From contig NZ_CP102931.1 of the NCBI RefSeq assembly GCF_024734665.1, forward strand, positions 5,764,001-5,828,000: DNA of 64,000 nucleotides. Direction: 5' to 3'. The notes under the pieces are model-generated. The model had not been told where the DNA came from, did not search any database, and saw only the letters and a list, made by a program, of their open reading frames with translations. Below, in pieces: positions 49,693 to 59,275 of this stretch. A program made the position numbers and the translations under genes. Positions within the stretch are counted from its first letter, which is position 1. Each line of letters starts with the position of its first letter. The DNA is from Variovorax paradoxus (GTDB taxonomy: Bacteria > Pseudomonadota > Gammaproteobacteria > Burkholderiales > Burkholderiaceae_C).

Positions 49693-50637
49693 ATGCTGTC
49701 CACGGCAATGCTTTACTTTCGCGAGACCGCCAAGGCCGGCTCGCTGCGCCGCGCCGCGGAGCAACTGGGCGTGGCGCCGAGCGCCATCAGCCGCCAGATC
49801 GCCAAGCTCGAAGGCGAACTGCAGACCGCCCTGCTCGACCGCCGTGCCAACCGCACCACCCTCACGCCGGCCGGAGAGCTGGTGCTCGCACATGCCGACC
49901 AGGCGCTGCAGAACAGCGAGGCACTGCGCGGCGCGTTGCAGGAGCTGATCGGCCAGCCCGTTGGCACAGTGCGCGTCGGCAGCATCGAGGGCATGGTCAG
50001 CCACTTCCTTGCGAACAACCTGGCGCGCTTCCAGAAGCGGCATCCGCAGGTGAAGCTGCAGGCCTCGGTGGTGGGCTCGCGCGCGGTGCTCGAAGCGCTG
50101 CAGGAGGGCCGCATCGACATCGCGCTGGCCTTCAACCTGCCCGAGCGCCACGCCTTCCGCGAGCATGCGCGGCTGGAGCAGCCGCTGTGCGCCATCGTCG
50201 CGCCCACGCATGCGCTGGCGCGGCGGCGCAGCGTGTCGTTCCGCGAACTCGAAGGCCACCGCGTGGCACTGCCCGACCGCTCGTTCCAGATCCGCCACCT
50301 GGTCGACCGCATCGCATCGAAGACGCAGGTGTCGCTCGACCTGGTGATCGAGACGAGCACGCTCGACATGGCCAAGGGCGTGGTGCGCAACAGCGATCTC
50401 ATCACCTTCCTGCCGCGCTATGCGGCGCTGCACGAGGTGTCGAACGGCGACCTGTGCGCCGTGCCGCTGCAGGAGCGCGACTTTGCCGCCACCGCGACCA
50501 GCCTGCTCACGATGCCAGGGCAGCGCCAGTCGCCGGCATCGCGCGCGCTGCTCGAAATGCTGGCCACCAGCATGGGGCGCTACGGCTCCAACGCAGTGCC
50601 GCGTTCTGATTCCGGCAACACGCGCGTGCAGAAATGA
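49693..50637 (+). CDS. LysR-family regulator of the downstream catabolic cluster
   Basis: 314 residues. HTH at about 5-62 (F-R-E-T-A-K-A-G-S-L-R-R-A-A-E-Q-L-G-V-A-P-S-A-I-S-R-Q-I), followed by the effector domain (V-G-T-V-R-V-G-S-I-E-G-M; D-I-A-L-A-F-N). The ATG at 49693 begins the family N-terminus. It stands 55 bp upstream of the CnbZ-like gene on the same strand and heads the cluster that ends with the amidase gene, so it probably controls it. Confidence 0.9.
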   Translation: MLSTAMLYFRETAKAGSLRRAAEQLGVAPSAISRQIAKLEGELQTALLDRRANRTTLTPAGELVLAHADQALQNSEALRGALQELIGQPVGTVRVGSIEGMVSHFLANNLARFQKRHPQVKLQASVVGSRAVLEALQEGRIDIALAFNLPERHAFREHARLEQPLCAIVAPTHALARRRSVSFRELEGHRVALPDRSFQIRHLVDRIASKTQVSLDLVIETSTLDMAKGVVRNSDLITFLPRYAALHEVSNGDLCAVPLQERDFAATATSLLTMPGQRQSPASRALLEMLATSMGRYGSNAVPRSDSGNTRVQK

Positions 50638-50692
50638 GCCTTCCCGTCGGCCTCGTCGCTCCCTACATTGGGCGCTGACGAGGAAAGACGGC

Positions 50693-51469
50693 ATGACAAC
50701 CACAAGCACCGAAACCACTGCGTTCCCCGAGGGCGGCTACCGCTACGCGAAGGGCGTGTTCCAGTATTCCGCCGGCGTGGCGGCGCTGCCCGGCTTTGCC
50801 ATCGAGCGGGTGCGCTTTCAGCAGGCCGTGCCGCTGGCCGACGGCTTCGACGCCATCGCGGCGCATCTGCGCGCCATCGGCCGGCCGCTCACCGCGCTGT
50901 GCGCCTGCGAACTGCGCTCGCCCGCGCCGTTCTCGGAGCGCGGCTTTCACGACTTCAACCGCATCTATGCCGGCACGCTCGAGCGCTGGCAGTTGCTGCG
51001 CGGCGAACACAACCCGGTGGCGCGCACCAACGTGTGCCCTCGCGTCGGCGCACCGGCCACGCCGGCCTTCCAGGCCTTCTCGTACACCGTGCCGGCCGAC
51101 GACGATGCCGGGCCGCCGAGCTTCGTGGTTTCGGGCGGCGGCGAAGCGCCCGACGGCCACGCCAGCTACCGCGAGGTGATGGTCCGCCTGGGCGACACCA
51201 GCCCCGACGGCCTGCGCGCCAAGCTCGGCTACGTGATGACTGAAATGGAACGCCGCCTCGCCGTGCTGGGCTTCGGCTGGCGCGATGCCGCAGCCGTGCA
51301 GGCCTACACGGTGCATGACATCGGCGCGCTGGTGTTCGACGAGATCGTGCAGCGCGGCTCACTCACCACCGGCTTGACATGGCACCTCGCGCGCCCGCCG
51401 ATCGTGGACATGGAAGTCGAGATGGACCTGCGCTGCGCAAGGCGCGAGATCGCGCTGTCATGGCCCTAG
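50693..51469 (+). CDS. CnbZ-like (2-amino-5-chloromuconate deaminase-type) protein
   Basis: 258 residues. The opening F-P-E-G-G-Y-R-Y-A-K-G-V-F-Q-Y-S-A-G-V-A-A-L-P-G and the centre N-P-V-A-R-T-N-V-C-P-R-V-G match my recollection of the CnbZ family, which deaminates 2-aminomuconate-type ring-cleavage acids and has a RidA-like fold. The usual partners (ring-cleavage dioxygenase, nitroreductase) are absent here; instead it heads an ABC importer and amidase operon. A different imine or enamine deaminase is therefore plausible. AGGAAAG precedes the ATG at 50693. Confidence 0.62.
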   Translation: MTTTSTETTAFPEGGYRYAKGVFQYSAGVAALPGFAIERVRFQQAVPLADGFDAIAAHLRAIGRPLTALCACELRSPAPFSERGFHDFNRIYAGTLERWQLLRGEHNPVARTNVCPRVGAPATPAFQAFSYTVPADDDAGPPSFVVSGGGEAPDGHASYREVMVRLGDTSPDGLRAKLGYVMTEMERRLAVLGFGWRDAAAVQAYTVHDIGALVFDEIVQRGSLTTGLTWHLARPPIVDMEVEMDLRCARREIALSWP

Positions 51470-51558
51470 GCCCACAAGGGACTGATCGCCTGCTGGCACA
51501 TGTCGTGCTTGAGAGTTTCCTTTCGTCCTTTTCGCCATTCCACCCAACGGAGTTCCAT

Positions 51559-53220
51559 GTGAAGCGTGCTGCCCCTGCCCTGTTCCTGAAGCCCCTGGCC
51601 GCCTGCGCGGCGCTCGCCATCCTGGCCCTGGCCGCGCCCCATGCGATGGCCCAGGAAAAGACGCTGCGCATCGCCATGACGGCAGCCGACATTCCGCGCA
51701 CGCTGGGCCAGCCCGACCAGGGCTTCGAAGGCAACCGCTTCACCGGCATCCCGATCTACGACTCGCTCACGCAGTGGGATCTGTCGAAGGCCGATGCACC
51801 GAGCGTGCTGATTCCCGGCCTCGCCACTTCGTGGGCGGTGGACGCCAAGGACAAGACCAAGTGGGTCTTCAAGCTGCGCCCCGGCGTCAAGTTCCATGAC
51901 GGCTCGGCCTTCACCGCCGACGCCGTGGTGTGGAACGTGCAGAAGGTGCTCGACAAGGAAGCCGTGCAGTTCGACCCCAGCCAGGTCGGCGTGACGGCTT
52001 CGCGCATGCCCACGCTCAAGTCGGCGCGCAAGATCGACGAAATGACGGTCGAGCTCACCACCAGCGAGCCCGACGCCTTCCTGCCGATCAACCTCACGAA
52101 CCTGTTCATGGCCTCGCCCGCGCACTGGCAGAAGAAGTTCGATGCCGCCGCCGGCGCCACGCCCGCCGACAAGGCCAAGGCCGCCTGGACCGCCTTCGCC
52201 GCCGACCCCGCCGGCTCGGGCCCGTTCAAGGTCACGCGCTTCGTGGCGCGCGAGCGCCTTGAGCTGGCCGCCAACAAGGCCTACTGGGACGCCAGGCGCG
52301 TGCCGAAGATCGACAAGGTCGTGATGCTGCCGATGCCTGAGGCCAATGCGCGCACCGCCGCTCTGCTGGGCGGCCAGGTCGACTGGATCGAGGCGCCCGC
52401 GCCCGACGCCATGGCGCAGATCACGCAGCGCGGCTTCAAGATCTATTCGAACGCGCAGCCGCATGTGTGGCCGTGGCAGCTCTCGTTCGCCGAAGGCTCG
52501 CCCTGGCTCGACAAGCGCGTGCGCCAGGCCGCCAACCTGTGCATCGACCGCGGCGGCATGAAGCAGTTGCTGGGCGGCATGATGGCCGAGCCCAAGGGCA
52601 CGGTGCCGCCAGGTCACCCGTGGTTCGGCAAGCCCACCTTCGACATCAAATACGACGTGAAAGCCGCGCAGGCGCTGATGACGCAGGCCGGCTACTCCGC
52701 CGCCAAGCCGATCAAGGTGAAGGTGCAGATCTCGGCCTCGGGCTCGGGCCAGATGCAGCCGCTGCCGATGAACGAGTTCGCGCAGCAGTCGCTCAAGCAG
52801 TGCTACTTCGACGTGCAGTTCGACGTGATCGAATGGAACACGCTCTTCACCAACTGGCGCAAGGGCGCAAAAGACCCGTCGGCCAACGGCGCCAATGCGG
52901 TCAACATCAGCTTCGCGGCCATGGACCCGTTCTTCGCGATGGTGCGCTTCGTGAGCACCAAGGCCTTCCCGCCGGTGTCGAACAACTGGGGCTACTACGG
53001 CAACCCCGAGGTCGACAAGCTGGTGGCCGATGCGCGCACCAGCTTCGACGACAAGGCGCGCGACGCCGCGCTCGCCAAGCTGCACACGCACATCGTGGAC
53101 GACGCGCCCTTCGTGTGGATCGCGCACGACGTCGGTCCGCGCGCAATGTCGGCCAAGGTCAAGAACGTGGTGCAGCCCAAGAGCTGGTTCATCGACATCG
53201 CCACGATGACGATGGACTGA
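51559..53220 (+). CDS. ABC transporter substrate-binding protein (SBP_bac_5, dipeptide/oligopeptide type)
   Basis: 553 residues with a signal peptide (A-A-P-H-A-M-A cleavage, then Q-E-K-T-L-R-I-A-M). The GTG start at 51559 has ACGGAG upstream. The family-5 pattern is clear: L-A-T-S-W-A-V-D-A-K-D-K-T-K-W-V-F-K-L-R-P-G-V-K-F-H-D-G, then D-A-V-V-W-N-V. It captures a peptide-like or amide ligand in the periplasm for the adjacent permeases. With the CnbZ-like and amidase genes beside it, the ligand may be an amide rather than a true peptide (inference). Confidence 0.93.
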   Translation: MKRAAPALFLKPLAACAALAILALAAPHAMAQEKTLRIAMTAADIPRTLGQPDQGFEGNRFTGIPIYDSLTQWDLSKADAPSVLIPGLATSWAVDAKDKTKWVFKLRPGVKFHDGSAFTADAVVWNVQKVLDKEAVQFDPSQVGVTASRMPTLKSARKIDEMTVELTTSEPDAFLPINLTNLFMASPAHWQKKFDAAAGATPADKAKAAWTAFAADPAGSGPFKVTRFVARERLELAANKAYWDARRVPKIDKVVMLPMPEANARTAALLGGQVDWIEAPAPDAMAQITQRGFKIYSNAQPHVWPWQLSFAEGSPWLDKRVRQAANLCIDRGGMKQLLGGMMAEPKGTVPPGHPWFGKPTFDIKYDVKAAQALMTQAGYSAAKPIKVKVQISASGSGQMQPLPMNEFAQQSLKQCYFDVQFDVIEWNTLFTNWRKGAKDPSANGANAVNISFAAMDPFFAMVRFVSTKAFPPVSNNWGYYGNPEVDKLVADARTSFDDKARDAALAKLHTHIVDDAPFVWIAHDVGPRAMSAKVKNVVQPKSWFIDIATMTMD

Positions 53221-53265
53221 CCGCCTTCTTCCTTCCAGCCAGCCCATCAGCCAGCTATCCAGCCA

Positions 53266-54219
53266 ATGTTCGCCTACCTCCTGCGCCGCGTGATCTACGC
53301 CGTGCCGATCATGATCGGCGTGGCCCTCGTGTGCTTCCTGCTCGTGCACATCGCGCCGGGCGATCCGCTGGTGTCGATATTGCCGCCCGACGCCTCCGCC
53401 GAACTGCAGGCGCAACTGCGCGAGCTCTACGGCTTCAACCGTTCGCTGCCCGAGCAGTTCGCGATGTGGCTGTGGCGCGCGATGCACGGCGACCTGGGCG
53501 TGTCCATTGCCAGCAACCGCGCGGTGGCCGGCGAGGTGTTCACCGCCGTGGGCAACACGCTGCGGCTCGCGGTGGTGGCAACCTTCATCGGCTTCGTGCT
53601 GGGCTGCCTGTTCGGCTTTGTGGCGGGCTACTTCCGCAACTCGTGGATCGACCGCCTGGCCTCGATGTTCTCGGTGCTGGGCGTGAGCGTGCCGCACTAC
53701 TGGCTGGGCATGGTGATGGTGATCGTGTTCTCGTCGCAGCTCATGTGGCTGCCGGCCACCGGCGCGGGCCCCAGCGGCTCCGACGACTGGGCCTGGAACT
53801 GGGAGCACCTGCAGTTCTTGTTGCTGCCGGCGCTCACGATGTCGGTGATTCCGATGGGCATCATCGCGCGCACGGTGCGCGCACTGGTGGCCGACATCCT
53901 CGACCAGGAGTTCATCGTCGGCCTGCGCGCCAAGGGGCTCACGCACCTCGGCGTGTTCCGCCACATGGTGAAGAACGCGGCGCCCACGGCGCTGGCGGTG
54001 ATGGGCCTGCAGCTGGGCTATCTGCTCGGCGGCTCGATCCTCATCGAGACCGTGTTCTCGTGGCCGGGCACCGGCTTTTTGCTCAACTCGGCCATCTTCC
54101 AGCGCGACCTGCCGCTGCTGCAGGGAACGATTCTTGTGCTGGCGCTGTTCTTCGTGCTGCTGAATCTGCTGGTCGACGTGCTGCAGACCCTGCTCGACCC
54201 ACGCATTGCCCGGGCCTGA
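53266..54219 (+). CDS. ABC transporter permease (DppB-like)
   Basis: 317 residues, six membrane segments. The start M-x-x-Y-L-L-R-R-V-I-Y-A-V-P and the EAA-loop segment L-R-A-K-G-L-T (about 225) are standard for DppB/OppB permeases. It follows the binding protein gene by 45 bp and precedes the second permease gene by 6 bp. Confidence 0.95.
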   Translation: MFAYLLRRVIYAVPIMIGVALVCFLLVHIAPGDPLVSILPPDASAELQAQLRELYGFNRSLPEQFAMWLWRAMHGDLGVSIASNRAVAGEVFTAVGNTLRLAVVATFIGFVLGCLFGFVAGYFRNSWIDRLASMFSVLGVSVPHYWLGMVMVIVFSSQLMWLPATGAGPSGSDDWAWNWEHLQFLLLPALTMSVIPMGIIARTVRALVADILDQEFIVGLRAKGLTHLGVFRHMVKNAAPTALAVMGLQLGYLLGGSILIETVFSWPGTGFLLNSAIFQRDLPLLQGTILVLALFFVLLNLLVDVLQTLLDPRIARA

Positions 54220-54225
54220 AAGACC

Positions 54226-55128
54226 ATGTCCTCCGTGCTCGCCCCCTCCTCCATCGCCGCGGCCGTCGAGCCGCTGCCCACCCAGCGCTCGCGCGGCTAC
54301 TGGGCCTCGGTGTGGCTGCGCTTCCGGCGCGACCCGGTCGCCGTCGGCGCGGCCATCGTCGTGCTGCTGCTGATCGCGCTCGCAGTCTTCGGCCCCTGGC
54401 TCGCACCATCGGACCCCTACCAGTCGTCGATGCTCAAGCGCCTGAAGCCCATCGGCACCGAGGGCCTGCCCTTCGGCAGCGACGAGCTGGGCCGCGACAT
54501 GCTCTCGCGCCTCATCGTCGGTGCGCGGCTGTCGCTGTTCATCGGCATCACACCGGTGCTGTGTGCCTTCGTGTTGGGCACGATCATCGGCATCGTCGCG
54601 GGCTACGCGGGTGGGCTGACCAACACGCTCATCATGCGCACCATCGACGTGTTCTATGCCTTCCCCTCGGTGCTGCTGGCCATCGCGCTGTCGGGCACGC
54701 TGGGTGCGGGGGTGGTCAATTCGCTGATCTCGCTGACCATCGTGTTCATTCCGCAGATAGCGCGCGTGGCCGAGAGCGTGACCACGCAGGTGCGCACCCG
54801 CGACTATGTGGAGGCGGCGCGCGCTTCGGGTGCCAGCCCCTTCACCATCGTGCGGGTGCATGTGCTGGGCAATGTGCTCGGACCGATCTTCGTGTACGCC
54901 ACCAGCCTGATCGCGGTGTCGATGATCCTGGCTTCGGGCCTGTCGTTCCTCGGTCTCGGCGTGAAGCCGCCGGAGCCCGAGTGGGGGCTGATGCTCAACA
55001 CGCTGCGCACCGCCATCTATGTGCAGCCCTGGGTTGCGGCGCTGCCGGGCGCGATGATCTTCATCACTTCGATCTCTTTCAACATCTTGTCCGACGGGCT
55101 TCGGTCTGCCATGGACAACAAGGGGTGA
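54226..55128 (+). CDS. ABC transporter permease (DppC-like)
   Basis: 300 residues, six membrane segments. The N-terminal W-L-R-F-R-R-D-P-V-A and the H-P-F-G-T-like L-P-F-G-S-D-E-L-G-R-D-M-L-S-R segment are DppC/OppC hallmarks. The EAA loop reads Y-V-E-A-A-R-A-S-G-A-S. It pairs with the preceding permease to form the channel. The next operon gene is 307 bp away because of an inserted repeat pair. Confidence 0.95.
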   Translation: MSSVLAPSSIAAAVEPLPTQRSRGYWASVWLRFRRDPVAVGAAIVVLLLIALAVFGPWLAPSDPYQSSMLKRLKPIGTEGLPFGSDELGRDMLSRLIVGARLSLFIGITPVLCAFVLGTIIGIVAGYAGGLTNTLIMRTIDVFYAFPSVLLAIALSGTLGAGVVNSLISLTIVFIPQIARVAESVTTQVRTRDYVEAARASGASPFTIVRVHVLGNVLGPIFVYATSLIAVSMILASGLSFLGLGVKPPEPEWGLMLNTLRTAIYVQPWVAALPGAMIFITSISFNILSDGLRSAMDNKG

Positions 55129-55184
55129 GCATGGGAACTCGTGTTTCGATGCAATGCGGTTCAGGGCGCGATCACGCCGACGGC

Positions 55185-55248
55185 GTGCTCTGCTCCGCGA
55201 ATGTCCCCCGGCCTGCGGCCTCCTCCTTTATTTCGCTGCGCAGAGCAC
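55185..55248. repeat. Intergenic repeat element, left copy
   Basis: 64 bp beginning GTGCTCTG and ending CAGAGCAC, so it can fold on itself. Its body (TCCGCGAATGTCCCCCG..., then TCCTCCTTTATTTCGCTGCG) recurs in opposite orientation at 55322-55387. It lies between the DppC-like and DppF-like genes. Confidence 0.8.
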
Positions 55249-55321
55249 ACCATCGACGTGATCGATGGACGGAGCAGTCGATCGGCCGGCATAAGTGCTG
55301 CGCCCATGTGCGAATGGCATC

Positions 55322-55387
55322 GGGTGCTCCCCGCAGCGAAATAAAGGAGGAGCCGAAGGCGGGGGACATTCGCGGAGGGGAGCACCC
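55322..55387. repeat. Intergenic repeat element, right copy (inverted)
   Basis: 66 bp beginning GGGTGCTCC and ending GGAGCACCC. Its reverse complement aligns with the left copy with few differences, sharing GAATGTCCCCCG and CTCCTCCTTTATTTCGCTGCG. The two copies are separated by 73 bp without a gene. The sequence resembles multi-copy palindromic elements rather than an insertion sequence: no transposase is present. Confidence 0.8.
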
Positions 55388-55435
55388 GGTGTCATTCGCA
55401 CGCACCCCGAACGCAGTGAACAGGAGCTAACAAAA

Positions 55436-56476
55436 ATGGACGCACCCAAAGACATCGGCGGCCCAGCCCAACCGCTCCTGACAATCAAGGGCCTGGTCAA
55501 GCACTTCCCCCTGAAGAAAGACCCGCTGGGCCGCGGCGGCGGCGTAGTGCGCGCAGTCGACGGCGTGGACTTCGAAGTGCTCAAGGGCGAAACGCTCGGC
55601 GTGGTCGGTGAGTCAGGCTGCGGCAAATCGACCACCGCACGCCTGCTGATGCAGCTCATCGAACCCACACGCGGCGAAGTCGTGTTCGACGGCCGCGAGG
55701 TCGGCAGCCGCGACCTGCCGCTGAAGGAATTCCGCCGCCAGGTGCAGATGGTGTTCCAGGACAGCTACGCCTCGCTGAACCCGCGCCTCACCATCGAAGA
55801 CTCGATCGCCTTCGGGCCGCAGGTGCACGGCGTGCCTCGGCGCGAATCGGTGGAACGGGCGCGCGACCTGCTGGCTCGCGTGGGACTGTCGCCGCAGCGC
55901 TTTGCCGAGCGCTACCCGCACGAACTCTCGGGCGGCCAGCGGCAGCGCGTGAACATCGCGCGGGCACTGGCACTGCAGCCGCGCATGGTGATCCTCGACG
56001 AAGCCGTCTCCGCGCTCGACAAATCGGTGGAAGCACAGGTCATCAACCTGCTGCTCGACCTGAAGACCGAGTTCGGCTTGACCTACGTGTTCATCAGCCA
56101 CGACCTCAACGTGGTGCGCTACGTGAGCGACCGCGTCATGGTGATGTACCTCGGCCAGGTGGCAGAGATCGGCCCGGCCGATGCGCTGTACGACGCGCCC
56201 GCGCACCCCTACACGCGTGCGCTGCTGTCCTCCATGCCGTCGATGGACCCTGACCACCGCACCGAAGAAGCCGCGCTCGCGGGCGATCCGCCGAACCCCA
56301 TCAATCCGCCCTCGGGCTGCCGCTTTCATCCGCGCTGCGCACTGGCCTCGCCGGTGTGCGCCAAGGTCGTGCCCGAGCGCATCGTCACCGGTTCGCAGCA
56401 TGCGGTGAGCTGCCTGATCCACGAGGCGGGCAGTGGGCATCCGATGGCCATCGAAACCCCGAGGCAAGCAGCATGA
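55436..56476 (+). CDS. ABC transporter ATP-binding protein (DppF/OppF-like)
   Basis: 346 residues from the ATG at 55436 (AGGAG upstream); codons before it in the same frame translate the repeat. Walker A G-E-S-G-C-G-K-S-T-T, signature L-S-G-G-Q-R-Q-R, Walker B M-V-I-L-D-E-A and the C-terminal oligopeptide-transporter extension with C-x-F-H-P-R-C (iron-sulfur-like Cys pattern of this family) are seen. Together with the next gene it powers the importer. Confidence 0.95.
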   Translation: MDAPKDIGGPAQPLLTIKGLVKHFPLKKDPLGRGGGVVRAVDGVDFEVLKGETLGVVGESGCGKSTTARLLMQLIEPTRGEVVFDGREVGSRDLPLKEFRRQVQMVFQDSYASLNPRLTIEDSIAFGPQVHGVPRRESVERARDLLARVGLSPQRFAERYPHELSGGQRQRVNIARALALQPRMVILDEAVSALDKSVEAQVINLLLDLKTEFGLTYVFISHDLNVVRYVSDRVMVMYLGQVAEIGPADALYDAPAHPYTRALLSSMPSMDPDHRTEEAALAGDPPNPINPPSGCRFHPRCALASPVCAKVVPERIVTGSQHAVSCLIHEAGSGHPMAIETPRQAA

Positions 56477-57483
56477 GCGACAACAACGAACCGATGGTCC
56501 GCCTGCGCGACCTCAGCGTCACCTTCAGCGGTGGCCGCAAGCCGGTGCACGCCGTCAGCGGCGTGAGCCTCGAAGTGCAGCGCGGCGAGGTCGTCGCGCT
56601 GATCGGCGAATCGGGCTCGGGCAAGAGCGTGACCATGCGCACCCTGCTGCGCCTGCACCCCGAGCGCCGCACCCGCATGGGCGGCACGGTGCAGGTCGCA
56701 GGCCGCGACGTGCTCGCGATGTCGCAGCGCGAGCTGGCCGACTTCCGCGGCAAGGTCGCGTCGATGATTTTCCAGGAGCCGCTGCTGGCGCTCGACCCGG
56801 TGTATTCGGTGGGTGCGCAGATCGTCGAGTCGATCCGCCGGCACGAATCCGTCTCACAGGCCGAGGCGCAACAACGTGCGCTGGCGCTGTTCGAGCGCGT
56901 GCGCATTCCGAGCCCCGAACGGCGCCTGCAGGCCTATCCGCACGAGATGTCGGGCGGCATGCGCCAGCGCGCCATGATCGCGCTGGCGCTCGCCTGCAAG
57001 CCCCAGCTGCTGCTGGCCGACGAGCCCACCACCGCGCTCGACGCCACGGTGCAGATCCAGATCCTGCTTCTGCTGCGCGAACTGCAGCGCGACCTGGGGC
57101 TGTCGGTGATCTTCGTCACGCACGACATCGGCGCCGCCGTCGAGGTGGCCGACCGCATCGCCGTGATGTATGCGGGCCGCATCGTCGAGGAAGGCACTGC
57201 GCGCGAGCTGATCCGCTCGCCGCGCCATCCGTACACGATTGCGCTGCTCAAGAGCCGCGCGCACGGTGCGCTGGCACGCGGCACGCGGCTCGAAACCATC
57301 GGCGGCGCGCCGCCCGACCTGTCCGCACTGCCGCCCGGCTGCGCCTTTGCCGAACGCTGCGCGCTCGCAAGCGACGCCTGCCGCGCCGCGCAACCACCAG
57401 TGGTCGAGCTTGCGCCAAACCACCGCGTGCGCTGCATCCACACCGATGCGGCAGCGGCCATTGCGCCGGTGCTCGTCGCCTGA
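56473..57483 (+). CDS. ABC transporter ATP-binding protein (DppD/OppD-like)
   Basis: 336 residues. Walker [11 protein letters not shown], signature M-S-G-G-M-R-Q-R, Walker [13 protein letters not shown] and the terminal [10 protein letters not shown] Cys cluster are present. The usual order is DppD before DppF; here it is reversed, and the start ATG overlaps the preceding stop (ATGA). The amidase gene begins 30 bp later. Confidence 0.95.
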   Translation: MSDNNEPMVRLRDLSVTFSGGRKPVHAVSGVSLEVQRGEVVALIGESGSGKSVTMRTLLRLHPERRTRMGGTVQVAGRDVLAMSQRELADFRGKVASMIFQEPLLALDPVYSVGAQIVESIRRHESVSQAEAQQRALALFERVRIPSPERRLQAYPHEMSGGMRQRAMIALALACKPQLLLADEPTTALDATVQIQILLLLRELQRDLGLSVIFVTHDIGAAVEVADRIAVMYAGRIVEEGTARELIRSPRHPYTIALLKSRAHGALARGTRLETIGGAPPDLSALPPGCAFAERCALASDACRAAQPPVVELAPNHRVRCIHTDAAAAIAPVLVA

Positions 57484-57513
57484 CAGACAACCTCTTCGAC
57501 ATCTTTCATCGCC

Positions 57514-58692
57514 ATGCCCCTGCACGACCCCGCCCACGCCTTCGTTCCGTACCCCGATGCGCCAGTGCCGCGTGCCACGACCGGTCCGCTGGCCGACCTG
57601 AGCTTTGCGGCGAAAGACCTGTTCGATGTGGCCGGCTACCCCACGGGCGGCGGCAACCCCATCGTGCTGGCGATGTCGGGCATCAAGACCCGCACCGCAC
57701 CCACCGTGCAGAAGCTGCTCGATGCCGGCGCGCGCTTTGCCGGCAAGACCGTGACCGACGAACTGGCGTTCTCGATGAACGGCAACAACGCGCACTTCGG
57801 CGCGCCTATCAACGGTGGCGCACCCACACGCATTACCGGCGGCTCGTCGTCGGGCTCGGCCTCGGCCGTGTCGTCGAACCTGTGCGACTTCGCGCTGGGC
57901 ACCGACACCGGCGGCTCGGTGCGCGCGCCGGCCAACCACTGCGGCCTGTACGGCCTGCGCCCAACCCACGGCCGCGTGAGCCTTGAAGGCGCGCTCGACC
58001 TCGCACCCAGCTTCGACACCTGCGGCTGGTTCGCGCGAGACATCGGCACCTTCGCGCGCGTGGCCGATGTACTGCTGGGCACCGATGCCACGCCGCTGCC
58101 CGAACGCGTGCGGCTGTTGCGGCCCGACGATGTCTGGGCGCTGGCCGTGCCCGCCGCAATCGAAGCGCTGAAGGGCGCTGCCGACCGCGTGCAGGGCCTG
58201 CTCGGTGCCGCCAAGGGCACCACGGTGGCGCTGGAATCCTTCGACACGATGTACTGGAACTTTCGCTACCTGCAGTCGCGCGAAGCCTGGCTCACCGATG
58301 GCCCGCTGATCGAACGCTACGCACCGCCGCTGGGCCCGGGCGTGGCAGAGCGCTTTGCGTGGTCGCGGGAAGTGACCGATGCGCAGGTTGCAGCGGGCCG
58401 CACCTTCCGCACCGCGTTTCGCGAGCACCTGGCCGCGCTGCTTGGCACCGACGGCGTGCTGCTGATGCCGACCATGCCCGACATCGCACCGCTGCGCAGC
58501 GACAGCGAAGCCGCGCTGGAGGACTACCGCAACCGCGCGATCCGCATGCTGTGCATCGCGGGCCTGGCGGGCTTTCCGCAGTTGTCGATGCCGCAGGCCA
58601 CGCGCGACGGTGCGCCGCTGGGTATCTCGCTGCTCGGACCGGCGGGGTCGGACCGGTCGCTGGTTGCGCTGGCGCAGCGCATCGCTGGCTGA
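57514..58692 (+). CDS. Amidase (amidase-signature family)
   Basis: 392 residues, cytoplasmic Ser-Ser-Lys hydrolase. Triad residues: Lys in F-A-A-K-D-L-F-D-V (about 34), the first Ser in [14 protein letters not shown] (about 110) and the nucleophile Ser in [12 protein letters not shown] (about 134). It is somewhat shorter than the usual 450-500 residues, the C-terminal part being reduced, as in AtzE-like small amidases. At the end of the importer operon it probably hydrolyses the imported amide. Confidence 0.9.
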   Translation: MPLHDPAHAFVPYPDAPVPRATTGPLADLSFAAKDLFDVAGYPTGGGNPIVLAMSGIKTRTAPTVQKLLDAGARFAGKTVTDELAFSMNGNNAHFGAPINGGAPTRITGGSSSGSASAVSSNLCDFALGTDTGGSVRAPANHCGLYGLRPTHGRVSLEGALDLAPSFDTCGWFARDIGTFARVADVLLGTDATPLPERVRLLRPDDVWALAVPAAIEALKGAADRVQGLLGAAKGTTVALESFDTMYWNFRYLQSREAWLTDGPLIERYAPPLGPGVAERFAWSREVTDAQVAAGRTFRTAFREHLAALLGTDGVLLMPTMPDIAPLRSDSEAALEDYRNRAIRMLCIAGLAGFPQLSMPQATRDGAPLGISLLGPAGSDRSLVALAQRIAG

Positions 58693-58705
58693 GGCCGGGC
58701 AAGCC

Positions 58706-59221
58706 TCAGAACTGCACGCTGCCGCTCTGCCGAAGAAGGCAGACGTCGCAATCGACATCGCCTCCCGCGCGCTCGATCACCACGAAGTCGCCCGCATCCA
58801 CCGCCAGCAGCGCGTGATGCCAGGTGCCGGGCGCGAGCACCACGCCCTGACGCCCGTCGGTGACGAAGGCCGCGAGTTGCTGTGCAGAAGTGGGCGCCTC
58901 GCCCGCGCGGGCGACCACGATCACGAAGCGCCTGTCGCCCAGCGGCACGAAGGTCTGGCTGCCCAGCGCGTGGCGCTCCATCTCCGACACCTCGTGCGGA
59001 AAGTGCCGCGCCTGCGCGCGGAACAGCGCGAGCATCGGCCGTCCGCCTTCGGCATCGAGCTGCAGGTCGTCAAGCAGGTCGAAGCGCTGTGCATTGCCTC
59101 CATTGATGGGTCGGCCCTCGCCGGTGGGGGCCTCGATCACGGTGCCATACGGCTCAAAGGCATGGGAGGTCAGCGGCTGCGCAACGAACAACGCGGCGCT
59201 GGTGGAAGAAAAATCGGTCAT
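58706..59221 (-). CDS. allA: Ureidoglycolate lyase-like protein (AllA family)
   Basis: 171 residues from the ATG at 59221. The AllA pattern is clear: L-T-S-H-A-F-E-P-Y-G-T-V-I-E, then G-R-P-I-N-G-G-N-A-Q-R-F, H-A-L-G-S-Q-T-F-V-P-L and G-V-V-L-A-P-G-T-W-H-H-A-L. AllA cleaves ureidoglycolate to glyoxylate and urea in allantoin breakdown. No other allantoin genes are near. It is convergent with the amidase operon and divergent from the Rieske gene. Confidence 0.88.
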   Translation of the reverse strand: MTDFSSTSAALFVAQPLTSHAFEPYGTVIEAPTGEGRPINGGNAQRFDLLDDLQLDAEGGRPMLALFRAQARHFPHEVSEMERHALGSQTFVPLGDRRFVIVVARAGEAPTSAQQLAAFVTDGRQGVVLAPGTWHHALLAVDAGDFVVIERAGGDVDCDVCLLRQSGSVQF

Positions 59222-59275
59222 GCCGCGATTGCAGCAGAAAGCATGCCTTCCGCCTTGCGAGGGATACTGTTCGCC

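Noticed and set aside
51466..54861. A 1131-codon open frame on the minus strand
   Set aside because: It lies antisense to the clearly coding binding protein and permeases. Its His/Arg/Gln-rich product is the typical shadow of GC-rich codon bias.
55161..55405. Short open frames over the inverted repeats
   Set aside because: Both copies translate to similar nonsense in several frames, as expected from a non-coding repeat; no ribosome-binding sites were found.
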